The notes under the pieces are model-generated. The model was given only the letters and a program-made list of their open reading frames with translations, was not told where the DNA came from and ran no database searches. Of a DNA stretch of 64,000 bases, positions 7,780-16,633 are shown in pieces. Made by a program: the position numbers and the translations under genes. Position 1 is the stretch's first letter, and each line of letters starts with the position of its first letter. The stretch spans positions 122,980 to 186,979 of the forward strand of contig JABSQZ010000004.1 of assembly GCA_013215505.1 (NCBI GenBank). The letters are read 5' to 3'. This stretch comes from Oceanospirillaceae bacterium (lineage in GTDB: Bacteria; Pseudomonadota; Gammaproteobacteria; Pseudomonadales; Balneatricaceae).

Positions 7780-10601
7780 AGTGACACCTCGATAGCATCG
7801 GCATCGATGTCAACGATACCAGGAGCAGTGGCAAATCTGATAAACCAACGGTAGCCATCAAATTGAGCAGTCCAATCGTCCTGTGATCCCTCACGTTTAC
7901 GGATACCATCAACAATGGCGCGCTGTGGTTTCCAGCCCCGGGCCAGATAAAAATCAGTTGTCGTTGAATCGCCTTCACCTAGATTAACTGTGCGAACTGA
8001 TTCCGGTCTTTTAGCTGTCACCGCTCTAAGATTCTTTTCAGGGACTGCAACAGATACCCCAGTGCTACCGCTCACTATGATTTCACCACCATCAACAGTT
8101 AACGCTGCGATAGTTCCAACTCCCGCATCGACTGCAATTGATTCAGAAATACAAGTACCGTCTAGCCTGTGAATTTGTCCATCGTCACAAGCTATCCAAT
8201 CCTGATTTCTGTCTGAGTCGTGTGCTAGTGCTTTAACATTGCCGGTAAGCATTGAAGGGCTTTTCAGCTTGTTGAGCATGTCGCGGTGTAGCTCACGGAC
8301 TTGGTCGGCTGAAGGGATAGTATTCGATACTGTTAGCTGTGAATATTCAATGCCAGCTTGAGGAGCCACTACGCTAGGAGATCGGCCTAAGAACATTTCC
8401 ACATCATCGGAGAACACTGGAAAACTATTTTCACTAATAACATAATCCAGCAGCTCAACCCCGTACATAAATAGCTTAAACCGCCTTGCCCCATAGTATG
8501 CGAATGTTATTGCTGCGACCTGATCAACCACTTTCATGGTAGATGTTTCAGTTCCTCCTGATGTGCTTTTTGTCCAAACTGCAGGAAAACCCGAGCCATT
8601 AAGGTGGAGGCGTATAAAGTTCACCTCACCACCGCCAGGCGACCCTATTTCTAATAAAGTCTTTACACTGGTAGAGCTGTAGGGCTTTACTGTAAATGAA
8701 ACAGCCCACTGCTCGTCATTTTGAAGAATCGAGTTCCAATCAATATTATGCGAGAGATAATTAGCATTCTCAATTCCACTCCACACCGCTATATCACTAC
8801 CCGCTGGTTTGGCTCTGGTTAGTGTGCCGTTGATAATGGCGTGATTGTTTCTGCCGCTGCGGTCTTGGGTGGCTAGTTTAACTGAGATGTTGTCGAGTAT
8901 GACTTCAAAAACAGCACTACCATTACCACCAAATCCAAAGCTTTTATCATCACTACCTAGCTTTATTGTCTGAGAAAATCTCTGTCCTGCGGACAAAGTG
9001 TAGTTTTGGTTATTAGATACGTCTAACGCCCTAACTGTCCCAGTTGTGGATATAACATCAGCCTCTACTAATACTACATCCCCCTCCGCACCTAGATCTT
9101 CCCAACCAGCAACTCCCCAACTACTTCCGTTCTCACTTATAACTAATTGGTTGCTTACATTTGCAATTTCACAGGAGTTTATTATTGTACAGTTACCAAT
9201 ACCTGATGAACTAAAGTCACCATTATTAACCAGATCCCCACCACTAATAACCCCCTCTTCACCATCGCACATTATCGCTGTTTGTACGTCACCGACCATG
9301 TAGGGAGTTGAGTAATCTTGCATTACATGAGCAATCATTCCCGCATCTTTATCGCTGGGGTTTTCTTTGATCACTGACATGCCATCATCTGATTCGATTG
9401 AATTTCCAATAATCTGATGACCGCCAGACAAAGTTCTTACAGATCCTATAGATGATTTATATGCTGCAGCAGTACTAGCCAATAGCGTCCCTATTGCTAA
9501 AGTCGATAGGTCATAAACCCGCCCGTCGAGCTCGCGCTTTGCTAGCAATCTTTCCTGCTTATAATCAACAGAGAATATTGGGCCAGATGAAGGCCAGTCA
9601 TCTACACTCCAGCCACCATCATTATTAGGTGTTAACTCACTTACACCGCCTTCAGTGGCAACTGCAATTGTCGGCATAGGGAGGCCGGAAATAGGATGGT
9701 GTGGGGCGTTGTCTGGGATATATGCGGCTATGGCATTTACACGCCCGCTTACTAGTCCCCCAGCAGATGATTCACTGAAACCTTCCGCTGAACTTGAATC
9801 AATCCCTCCATTATATTTATACCGATAGTCCTTAGAAAAAGCGGATACTTCATTGATGGAAAAATCTAGAATAAATAAACCGTAGCCCCCTGATGGGTAT
9901 TCTCCTGCTTCGCGAGTCGTTCCGACAACAAGTGAAGCACTAGAAAATACAATATCGCGGATGGGATATTTTTCTTCGCCTATAACATTCGCCTCCGGCC
10001 AATTAAACTGAGAGTTGTTAGGCTTATTAATCATTTGCCAAACCGGTAAGCTCGGCTTAGTTAAATCATGCAACACAATGCTATCTGCAACAGCGATTGC
10101 TAAAATTTTAGTAGGCGCACCCCACTTATAACTATGCTCTGCCCATACATCATCACTCACTGCTGTAGCTACTACATCAGTGTAAGTATTAAGTAGAGTG
10201 GCAACAGCTGGAATAACGTAATCTTCATCACCGATAGAAGTACTAACAGCCAAATCTTTTGCAGTTTCTGCCAGGGCGGCTGCCGTTTCTGCTCGGGTCG
10301 CTGCGTCTGTCATCGCGGTTTGTGCCGCTTCTGCTCTGTCAGCGTTTGTAATGGCGGTGTCTTTGGCAACATTTGCGCCTGATAACGATGCCGCTGCGCC
10401 GGTTTCTGCTGCTTCAGCCGCAATTTTATTCGCGTCAGTATCATTGTTAGGTGTAATGACGGCATCTTTAATCGCTTTGGCGATACTCGGCCAGGTGCCC
10501 GAATCAGTGTCCACCGTTTCGCTATCGCCACCATGAATGAATGCCTTAAGCTTATCTTTTAGACCCGCTATTTCTTCTACATCATTTTTTATGTTCGACA
10601 T
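7776..10601 (-). CDS. tail fibre-like protein with LamG-like region
   Basis: A protein of about 941 residues. The first 115 residues form an Ala-rich coiled coil (AAEAAETGAAASL, RAEAAQTAM), common at the trimeric stalk of phage fibres. Residues about 570-740 look like a LamG/concanavalin-type jelly roll (MFLGRSPS-containing segment), a carbohydrate-binding fold. The C-terminal 60 residues form a distinct small domain (TTDFYLARGWKPQRAIVDG). The ATG at 10601 is preferred because it overlaps the upstream stop as TAATG and has GGGGA six bases upstream. An alternative ATG lies six bases earlier. It probably binds a cell-surface sugar. Confidence 0.75.
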   Translation of the reverse strand: MSNIKNDVEEIAGLKDKLKAFIHGGDSETVDTDSGTWPSIAKAIKDAVITPNNDTDANKIAAEAAETGAAASLSGANVAKDTAITNADRAEAAQTAMTDAATRAETAAALAETAKDLAVSTSIGDEDYVIPAVATLLNTYTDVVATAVSDDVWAEHSYKWGAPTKILAIAVADSIVLHDLTKPSLPVWQMINKPNNSQFNWPEANVIGEEKYPIRDIVFSSASLVVGTTREAGEYPSGGYGLFILDFSINEVSAFSKDYRYKYNGGIDSSSAEGFSESSAGGLVSGRVNAIAAYIPDNAPHHPISGLPMPTIAVATEGGVSELTPNNDGGWSVDDWPSSGPIFSVDYKQERLLAKRELDGRVYDLSTLAIGTLLASTAAAYKSSIGSVRTLSGGHQIIGNSIESDDGMSVIKENPSDKDAGMIAHVMQDYSTPYMVGDVQTAIMCDGEEGVISGGDLVNNGDFSSSGIGNCTIINSCEIANVSNQLVISENGSSWGVAGWEDLGAEGDVVLVEADVISTTGTVRALDVSNNQNYTLSAGQRFSQTIKLGSDDKSFGFGGNGSAVFEVILDNISVKLATQDRSGRNNHAIINGTLTRAKPAGSDIAVWSGIENANYLSHNIDWNSILQNDEQWAVSFTVKPYSSTSVKTLLEIGSPGGGEVNFIRLHLNGSGFPAVWTKSTSGGTETSTMKVVDQVAAITFAYYGARRFKLFMYGVELLDYVISENSFPVFSDDVEMFLGRSPSVVAPQAGIEYSQLTVSNTIPSADQVRELHRDMLNKLKSPSMLTGNVKALAHDSDRNQDWIACDDGQIHRLDGTCISESIAVDAGVGTIAALTVDGGEIIVSGSTGVSVAVPEKNLRAVTAKRPESVRTVNLGEGDSTTTDFYLARGWKPQRAIVDGIRKREGSQDDWTAQFDGYRWFIRFATAPGIVDIDADAIEVSL

Positions 10602-11098
10602 TACCATTCCCCGTGAACGACTTCGCGCAGCCCGTCAGTGCCGAGCTGGAAGTTATGAATATTTGTTTGCAGTAGTTGTGTGGATTGATCTTCAGTGAGC
10701 GTTGCGGCTGGCAGATCAGAGGTAATAAGATGGCACTTTAGTCGATAATAATTGCCGTCCATTACCGCTCTACCTTTGCCATTTTGTGCGAATTTTGCAG
10801 GCACAGTATTCAGTCCAGCCCCCGTCTTCAGCTCAATATTGAACCAGCTATCACCCTGGTTAATATTGCTGTACCACCATTGTTCAAAAATTTGTAATTG
10901 CGCCGGAGTCAAAAGCAGCGTGGCTTCATGGTCCATTATTAACTGCGAGGACATTAAGCGAGATACCGGCGGACTGCCTGGCATTCCAGAGTGCTGTCGG
11001 TTGTCGCCAATGTTGTAGCTGTAGCCTGCGCGTAAAAAAGTACCAATCTGCTCGACGGGCCATTCTTCCAGCTCGGCTGAATCAGATTCAATAAGCAT
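10601..11098 (-). CDS. tail-region protein, duplicate copy B
   Basis: A 165-residue protein closely similar to the product of the next gene upstream (11156-11560): both contain WP-x-EQIG-x-FLRAGY, PPVSRLMSSQ, TGAGLNTV and NGKGRAVMDG. I chose the ATG at 11098 because the sequence just before it (CAGGGAGAAAAT) matches the ribosome binding site of the sister gene almost exactly. This copy has about 35 extra C-terminal residues ending REVVHGEW. Function is unknown. The position after the tape measure suggests a distal tail or tail-tip part. Confidence 0.8.
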   Translation of the reverse strand: MLIESDSAELEEWPVEQIGTFLRAGYSYNIGDNRQHSGMPGSPPVSRLMSSQLIMDHEATLLLTPAQLQIFEQWWYSNINQGDSWFNIELKTGAGLNTVPAKFAQNGKGRAVMDGNYYRLKCHLITSDLPAATLTEDQSTQLLQTNIHNFQLGTDGLREVVHGEW

Positions 11099-11155
11099 AT
11101 TTTCTCCCTGAGCTACCAGCCCGATTCCCACCAGAAACACTGCAAAGGGCTATGC

Positions 11156-11560
11156 TCATGTGACTGCTGATGGAAGATCTAAGGTTATTAAATTGCACTT
11201 TAGCCGATAATATTTACCGTCCATAACTGCCCGGCCTTTCCCATTCTTCGCAAATCTGGCAGCTACAGTGTTCAAGCCCGCCCCTGTCATCAACTCTATA
11301 TTGAACCAATCGTCACCCTGGTTTGTTTTGCTGAACCACCACAATTCAAAAAACTGTAATTGCTCGGAAGTCAGAAGCAACGTTGCTACGTGGTCAATTA
11401 TTATTTGTGAGGACATTAAACGAGATACCGGCGGGCCTGCCGACATTTCAGAGTGCTGCCGGTTTTCTCGAATGTTATAGTTGTATCCCGCGCGCAAAAA
11501 CGAGCCTATCTGCTCAGCTGGCCAGTTTTCCAGTTGGGCTGAACCAGGTCCAAAAGGCAT
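11156..11560 (-). CDS. tail-region protein, duplicate copy A
   Basis: A 134-residue protein, paralogue of the downstream gene with roughly two thirds of residues identical over 125 positions by eye. The ribosome binding site is CAGGGAGATAAT. It follows the tape-measure gene at once. The pair is a tandem duplication that includes the translation start region. The shared WWxS and FNIEL segments hint at a compact beta fold like small minor tail proteins, but no family is recognised. Confidence 0.8.
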   Translation of the reverse strand: MPFGPGSAQLENWPAEQIGSFLRAGYNYNIRENRQHSEMSAGPPVSRLMSSQIIIDHVATLLLTSEQLQFFELWWFSKTNQGDDWFNIELMTGAGLNTVAARFAKNGKGRAVMDGKYYRLKCNLITLDLPSAVT

Positions 11561-11561
11561 A

Positions 11562-13766
11562 TTATCTCCCTGAGCTTCCGGCCCGACTGCCGCCTAATAC
11601 ATTTTCAATGGCCATCGCGGTTTCGCCAAAGCCTCCATGGATACCCTCGGCAATATGCTTGTCAGCCTTTTCCAAGAAAATTTGCACCTTCCCTTCATCG
11701 TCCATGAATCCAGTAGCAGTTACCGGTTCGCCGTTGTTGTTGATAACGATAGTGAAGGTCCTAGCTGAATTGCCGCCACCAGATGAAATATTGTTTCTGT
11801 GCCGGGGGTCAGTATCAGTAATTACCTCTTCACTTTTTAATATTTTGGCGTAAACCTCATTATTTCTTAGGCGGGTGCTGTTGCTATCCGCAGCTTGACC
11901 ACCAATACCGCCAGTATGAAAAGTTGGCATTGCTACAGCGCTGACCGCAGCACTTAGTGCACCTGTTTCAGCTAATGCCATACCCACTGCAGGCAAGTTA
12001 AAGGGGAAAGCCGCAGAGGCCCACGCCTTGCCAATAGCCTCTTTGCTTGATAGCAAAACGCTGGCCAGTGAATAGGCTTTTTGGGCAACGAACATCGCTT
12101 TATAAATGCCGCTTTGCTCACCAGAAAACACCTTGGCAAGCCCACTCATGCTATCGAAAACTTTCTCGGCAGATTGGAGCCGCACTTGGTTCCGAGCATC
12201 TTCAATGCCTTCCAAGTTTTTCTGATGGTCTTTGTGATTTTTCAGGGTTAAATCGGTGTGCTTTTCCTCAATCAAGCGGATTCTTTCTTTGTTCCCTTTG
12301 AGGGCTTCAATTTCCGCTTCCCTCCAGACGTTAAGAGTTTCCTGCCGTTGCTGCCACTGCTCAGCCTCTAATGCTGATTTCTCTAAAAAGCTCTGCCGTA
12401 CTGAATCCATTTCATTGCGACTACGCTCTAACCGCATTTGTTGCTCTTTGGCATGCTTTTCTTCCTGCTTTCTAGCGGCCTCTGCCGCCTTACCCGTCAA
12501 TCCCCCCGTCCCTGATCCGCCTGGCTTCTCTCCATTTAATGAGTTTGTGTAATCTTCAGCGAGCTTTTGAAATTTTTCACGGTTAGTTTGTATCCAATTA
12601 TCAATATTTTCCGAAGGCAGAGGGGCGTTTAATAACTTTAAGTACTCTTCTTTAATAGCTTGGTAGTCTGCTTTTGCTGACTCGACATCAATTATTGTCG
12701 GGGACTTTTTAGCTAATTGAGCATTAATATCTGCCTGAACACTTTTGAAAAAATCAATATGTTCTGCAGCTGCGTCAACCACAGCCCGCATTGGTGCTGT
12801 AGCAATCTCTACTAATGACTTAGTATTGCTATGCGCTTCTGGAGATACGCTGAAAGCTCCCTCTATCATCGAGGCTTTTAGCTTTGCCCATGCAGTCTCA
12901 ATAGCTGCAAAGATCATCACCCAGCCTTTATAGGCATCGCCAACTTTGCCTACTGCGCCGAAAATCGAATCTAAGCCTTCGGTGATAAACAGAGACATAC
13001 CGCCATGCTTTTTGGCGTTCTCGGTGAACATCTCGCCAATACCCGCAACAATTGGTGCTAGTTGCGTTGTTAGCTCCTGGGAGAATGCAGTTGTTGTGGC
13101 TGATACCCGTGTCATGGCATCGTTAGCCATTTCTACTTTTGCCGCGTCAACCCGGCTCAGAGTAATCCCAAGAGCATCCGCCTCTGCCGCCATGTCTTTC
13201 AACCCATCAGAACCGGTTGCCAGCATGTTAATCATTGCTACACCGCCGGAGTCGAATAGCTTAAATGCTAATCGCACCCGCTCCGATTGGCTCCCGACAT
13301 TTTGAAAAGCATCTGCCAGTGTGTGCAACTGCTGATCAGGGGTCATCTGGCCAAGCTTTTGCGCATCGAGGCCCAGCTGCTTAATGGCTGGCGCGGCTTC
13401 TCCGCTCCCCTGCGCGGCCTCTGCGATACGGCGAGTCATACGTTGCATTGCCATGTCTAACTGACTGGCACCCAAACCCGTTAACTCAGCGCTATACCTG
13501 AGCTGAGACAAAGCCTCTGTGGAAACGCCAATGCGATCGGCAAACTTTGCAGTCTGATCAATCAGGCTGGCTTGCCGCACATAGATAGCAGTTAATGCCG
13601 TGGTTAAGGCAACCGCTGAAGTTGCAGCGGCAACACTCGCCGCCTTGAACGCACCAGAAACCTTCTTTTTCCACTGCCCTGCTTTTTGTTGTGACTTTCG
13701 CAATTCACTAGAGAATTGAGCACTATTCGCATAGAGCGCCACTGTTAGTTTTGCAATATCAGACAT
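11562..13766 (-). CDS. tail tape measure protein
   Basis: A 734-residue protein of tape-measure type. The N-terminal half is helical, with SDIAKLTVALYANSAQFSSEL at the start followed by an Ala/Val-rich hydrophobic segment (about residues 40-65). A central charged coiled coil lies around 420-530 (EEKHAKEQQMRLERSR) and a Gly/Ala-rich hydrophobic part around 575-610. Tape-measure length sets tail length in siphophages. 734 residues at about 0.15 nm each would give a tail near 110 nm (rule of thumb). It follows the frameshifted chaperone genes, the canonical order. Confidence 0.9.
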   Translation of the reverse strand: MSDIAKLTVALYANSAQFSSELRKSQQKAGQWKKKVSGAFKAASVAAATSAVALTTALTAIYVRQASLIDQTAKFADRIGVSTEALSQLRYSAELTGLGASQLDMAMQRMTRRIAEAAQGSGEAAPAIKQLGLDAQKLGQMTPDQQLHTLADAFQNVGSQSERVRLAFKLFDSGGVAMINMLATGSDGLKDMAAEADALGITLSRVDAAKVEMANDAMTRVSATTTAFSQELTTQLAPIVAGIGEMFTENAKKHGGMSLFITEGLDSIFGAVGKVGDAYKGWVMIFAAIETAWAKLKASMIEGAFSVSPEAHSNTKSLVEIATAPMRAVVDAAAEHIDFFKSVQADINAQLAKKSPTIIDVESAKADYQAIKEEYLKLLNAPLPSENIDNWIQTNREKFQKLAEDYTNSLNGEKPGGSGTGGLTGKAAEAARKQEEKHAKEQQMRLERSRNEMDSVRQSFLEKSALEAEQWQQRQETLNVWREAEIEALKGNKERIRLIEEKHTDLTLKNHKDHQKNLEGIEDARNQVRLQSAEKVFDSMSGLAKVFSGEQSGIYKAMFVAQKAYSLASVLLSSKEAIGKAWASAAFPFNLPAVGMALAETGALSAAVSAVAMPTFHTGGIGGQAADSNSTRLRNNEVYAKILKSEEVITDTDPRHRNNISSGGGNSARTFTIVINNNGEPVTATGFMDDEGKVQIFLEKADKHIAEGIHGGFGETAMAIENVLGGSRAGSSGR

Positions 13767-13769
13767 AGA

Positions 13770-14326
13770 TCACATCAATAGTCGTTCGCACATAGCAACC
13801 TGCTGGTCAATATCTGCGACATCGTTAGGGGTTGGTTTTTCTGGTGATGATTTGAGGCTGAAATACCCGCCCCATAAGGCAAGTAATTCAGCATCAGCGT
13901 GGTAGAGGTTTCTAGGATCTTCGACGCCAAGCACTTCAGCAAGCTCAAAGCAAAAATGCAGTGCCGAGTCGTCGGTTAATCTTTTTTTGCTGCTTCAACT
14001 CCTTCCGATCCGCCATAACTAGCGCTATAAACTGCGTTTAAAGCTTCTGCGATCTGTCCGGGGGGATAGGTTTCTAACAGCTGCTGGGGTTTTACCGATT
14101 TTGACATCGGCTTACCTTTCTCATCGAGGATCGAATCTAAAATAACGCCAGCGGTATAGAGGTTAATATCGTCGGTAACTCCTTTGCTTCTTAATTCAGC
14201 CATTTTTGCATCAATTTCGCTTAGCCTGGCAGTGGACATACGCTGGACAGGAAACTTGCCCTCAAGCATTTTCACTTGGATCGGTTCGCGCTTTGGCGGT
14301 GCTAAAAGTTTACTTTTTAAGGTCAT
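13770..14326 (-). CDS. tail assembly chaperone fusion, -1 frameshift product (gpGT-like)
   Basis: Predicted 185-residue product made when ribosomes slip back one base on the A7 run (13982-13988) near the end of the gpG-like gene. The zero frame reads GCA AAA AAA GAT TAA, so the heptamer is A-AAA-AAA, an ideal slippery site. After slipping, the reading continues for 70 codons to a TGA at 13770-13772, giving a sensible acidic domain that contains HFCFELAEVLG and ELLALWGGYFSLK. These resemble the T domain of siphophage chaperones. The T domain has no start codon of its own. The fusion recruits the tail tube protein to the tape measure in lambda-type tails. Confidence 0.82.
13976..14326 (-). CDS. 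tail assembly chaperone (gpG-like)
   Basis: A 116-residue zero-frame product, ending AAKKD right after the slippery A7 run. It lies between tail tube and tape-measure genes, the canonical position of gpG. The helical composition and the motif SDI/LYTAGVILDSILDEKG support a chaperone. Most translation should stop here, with a minor share entering the fusion product. Confidence 0.82.
   Translation of the reverse strand: MTLKSKLLAPPKREPIQVKMLEGKFPVQRMSTARLSEIDAKMAELRSKGVTDDINLYTAGVILDSILDEKGKPMSKSVKPQQLLETYPPGQIAEALNAVYSASYGGSEGVEAAKKD
13982..13988 (-). promoter_or_regulatory. slippery heptamer for -1 frameshift
   Basis: On the minus strand seven consecutive A residues are read as GC(A AAA AAA) G. 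The zero-frame stop follows three bases after the GAT codon. The -1 frame stays open for 70 more codons with protein-like content. Confidence 0.82.
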
Positions 14327-14361
14327 GCTATATCTCGCTTAGCTTGTAGGATTATGGAAAA

Positions 14362-14802
14362 TTAGGCGGTAACGCCCCGAGTAAGGCCGTTTTGTTTGCC
14401 AACTATGGCAACTTTTAACGCCTCACCTCCGGTTGGCTCTTCCTGACGCCAGCCAGACAGCACAACAATCAAGTCTGACCAACGGCCATTCGGGAATTCA
14501 ACGCGAATTTTAACGGTCTCATTAGCTTCAGCTGCAGTAATTAGCCCCTGAAGGTCCGCATCAGCCGGGTCATCCCAGAACATAAACTCCTTGTCTTCCC
14601 CCTCTGGCATATCCGAAATAAATTTCTTTTCGGTATCGATTAACCGGGTAACTTCAACAAACCCAGCTGTCTTTCCAATGGTTCCAACCCCGTCTGCGTC
14701 TTTCAGCAATTTTAAAGTTTCTGTCGTGTCATCAACAGCACCCCATAAAACTCTAGTCCCAGAGGGTAATTGCATGTATGTACCCGGTTCAGCTATCGGC
14801 AT
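14362..14802 (-). CDS. major tail tube protein
   Basis: A 146-residue protein fitting siphophage tail tube proteins (gpV N-domain type) in length and position. It lies just before the chaperone pair and just after the tail terminator. Beta-rich, with VKIRVEFPNGRWSDLIVVLSGW near residues 95-120, typical of a tube subunit. The start has a purine-rich site (AAAGAGAGAAAT) upstream. It lacks the C-terminal Ig domain found in lambda gpV. Confidence 0.83.
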   Translation of the reverse strand: MPIAEPGTYMQLPSGTRVLWGAVDDTTETLKLLKDADGVGTIGKTAGFVEVTRLIDTEKKFISDMPEGEDKEFMFWDDPADADLQGLITAAEANETVKIRVEFPNGRWSDLIVVLSGWRQEEPTGGEALKVAIVGKQNGLTRGVTA

Positions 14803-14815
14803 AATATTTCTCTCT

Positions 14816-15187
14816 TTAGTATGTAATTAAAAAATCACGGTTAAATTGGTAAACGGGCATCCCCGGTTCTTTGTTAAGTTTTTGATCGAATCCCGATTGA
14901 AACTCAATCAATTGAACAAAAAAGCCCGATAGATCTCCGTGAAAATCATGCAGATCACTCATCAGCTTTTCAGCGATAGCTTTGCCTGTCTCAACTTCGT
15001 CGTTATAGACAGTGATAGAAATCAGATCACGCCTAAGCCCAGGGCTTGATAAATTGCCGCTCATCATCGATGGCGAGATATTTCTATAAACAATTGTTCT
15101 GTTTTTACCGGCGGGGCTTTCCAGCCAGAAAGCGTCAAGCGGCGTATTAGCCTCTAACCACGCCAATAAACCTTGTTCGATAGTCAT
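14816..15187 (-). CDS. tail terminator protein
   Basis: A 123-residue protein in the tail-terminator position (gpU-like), between the gp10-like protein and the tube. The N-terminus (MTIEQGLLAWLEAN) and the DLISITVYNDEVETGKAIAEKLMSDL region fit small terminators that cap the tube and join it to the head. The start overlaps the upstream stop. The family assignment rests on gene order and size more than on motifs. Confidence 0.72.
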   Translation of the reverse strand: MTIEQGLLAWLEANTPLDAFWLESPAGKNRTIVYRNISPSMMSGNLSSPGLRRDLISITVYNDEVETGKAIAEKLMSDLHDFHGDLSGFFVQLIEFQSGFDQKLNKEPGMPVYQFNRDFLITY

Positions 15188-15660
15188 TAGCGGGCTCTCT
15201 TTTGGGTGATACGGCGAATTTCAGCGGCGAGTTTATTTTTCATTGTTCTAACCACCAACTCTTTATTGTCGAATAATGATGCGCGCATAAATGGTGTGGC
15301 TGTTTGTTTTGCCGTCCCATATTCAGCGGCGATCGCTTTCTGAGAATGCGCCTTTGTCGGACCTACTCGCACAGATAAAGCGGTAGTTTTACCGGCCTTT
15401 TTATCGAGTTTTTTAGTGGTAATGCCAATTTTTTCGTTCATGTGCTGAGTACGGGCTGCGATTTCACCCTTATCTGCTTGGGCTGAAGGAGCGCCCGATT
15501 TATCTTTATCAAAAGGCGCTGTGCGTTTCATTTGCTCTTGAACCGGCTTCATTGCTGTGCGGGCTGCCGTTCTTAAAGCTTTCAAGCCAACCTCTGCGCC
15601 CAACGCCGTTAGCTGTTTCTCTAAATCAGCAAGCCCTTTCACTTCCCATTTAATTTCCAT
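15187..15660 (-). CDS. HK97 gp10-like head-tail protein
   Basis: A 157-residue basic protein typical of the HK97-gp10 family: begins EIKWEVKGLADLEKQL, then a helical stretch with ARTAMKPVQEQMKRTAPFD, then KVGPTKAHS-like basic beta segments (about 105-125), with EYGT-x-x-x-x-ATPFMR near the C-terminus. It works at the head-tail joint or early tail assembly. Start and stop are coupled to both neighbours. Confidence 0.88.
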   Translation of the reverse strand: MEIKWEVKGLADLEKQLTALGAEVGLKALRTAARTAMKPVQEQMKRTAPFDKDKSGAPSAQADKGEIAARTQHMNEKIGITTKKLDKKAGKTTALSVRVGPTKAHSQKAIAAEYGTAKQTATPFMRASLFDNKELVVRTMKNKLAAEIRRITQKRAR

Positions 15661-16070
15661 TACCAGGGCTCATTTACAGATTCGTCTAGCGTTTCAATAG
15701 CACTATCCACGATACTGTTATCAGTAAACTCTAACTCTTTAAGTCCGTTTTCAGTGGAGCCAATGAGTATTTTTTGACGACAAAGTGGGTCGCTATCGTC
15801 AACATTAGCCACGCGTATTAATTGCCCACGCCAAGCGATAACCCAGCCTGACGATATCTCTCGCCATCCAATTACGATGGAATAGGTAATTTTGCTTTGC
15901 TGGGAATCTCCCACCTCTTGCTCTGCTGCCTGCTTAGTTTTTATAGAGGCCCAGGGAGCAGCAACTTTGACAAAAGAGTTGTTAGTTGGCGCACCTGATT
16001 TGGACTTGCCAGCTTCAGGTTTATAAATTGTTATTTTCTGATTTTTCCGACCCGCTACTACATGCCTCAC
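15660..16070 (-). CDS. phage head closure protein
   Basis: A 136-residue protein of the head-tail adaptor (SPP1 gp16 / HK97 head-closure) type. The layout RHVVAGRKNQKITIYKP, PWASIKTKQAAE and a later WVIAWRGQLIRVANVDD is characteristic. It plugs the connector after DNA packaging. Gene order (connector gp6-like, closure, gp10-like) agrees. Four-base overlap with the preceding gene. Confidence 0.85.
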   Translation of the reverse strand: MRHVVAGRKNQKITIYKPEAGKSKSGAPTNNSFVKVAAPWASIKTKQAAEQEVGDSQQSKITYSIVIGWREISSGWVIAWRGQLIRVANVDDSDPLCRQKILIGSTENGLKELEFTDNSIVDSAIETLDESVNEPW

Positions 16071-16633
16071 AGATTCACCACTCTTTGGCCGGCTAATAGC
16101 GAGTGAACAGAATACTCAGCCTCTTTGCTGGCTACTCCGATAACAGATCCCTCCCTGTTCTGATGCCAGTGAGATGCCAATAGCAAAATTGCTTGCTTTA
16201 CCACATGCTTGCACTCACCACCCCCACATTCAAAGTGGATAGTCACGGGCTGAGGGTGATTAGCCTTCGTTGCAGGCCAATCTGTTAAAGGCACGACTGC
16301 GCCACAAATCGAAACCAGATCAACGATATAGTCATCAGCTGATATCGACGTATTGCCTCCAGCAGAATCAAGATATTCGATAAACAAGACTTCGTTTATA
16401 TTAGGAGTTAGCTCAAGGTGGCCTTGTCCTGCAGGAAATTTACCCAGGTAACCCAAGGTTTTTTCGGCATAGTGGCGCCCGGTGTATTCTTCGCAGTACT
16501 CTCTGGCAGCAATGATGTAAGTCTTCAATAATTCATCTTCTTCATTAAAGTCTTCATCAATCCGGCACTGAGCCCGCAAGTCATTCAGACTCACAGGTTC
16601 AACCGTTGGCTGTTCAACCACAAAAAAAGGCAT
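16067..16633 (-). CDS. head-tail connector protein (gp6-like)
   Basis: A 188-residue protein of the phage gp6-like / DNA-packaging connector family. The N-terminal region VSLNDLRAQCRIDEDFNEEDELLKTYIIAAREYCEEYTGR holds the helical pattern (DLKAHLRVD-DE-DALI-AAI-AA) that defines the family. It forms the ring below the portal. Its stop overlaps the head closure start. Confidence 0.9.
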   Translation of the reverse strand: MPFFVVEQPTVEPVSLNDLRAQCRIDEDFNEEDELLKTYIIAAREYCEEYTGRHYAEKTLGYLGKFPAGQGHLELTPNINEVLFIEYLDSAGGNTSISADDYIVDLVSICGAVVPLTDWPATKANHPQPVTIHFECGGGECKHVVKQAILLLASHWHQNREGSVIGVASKEAEYSVHSLLAGQRVVNL

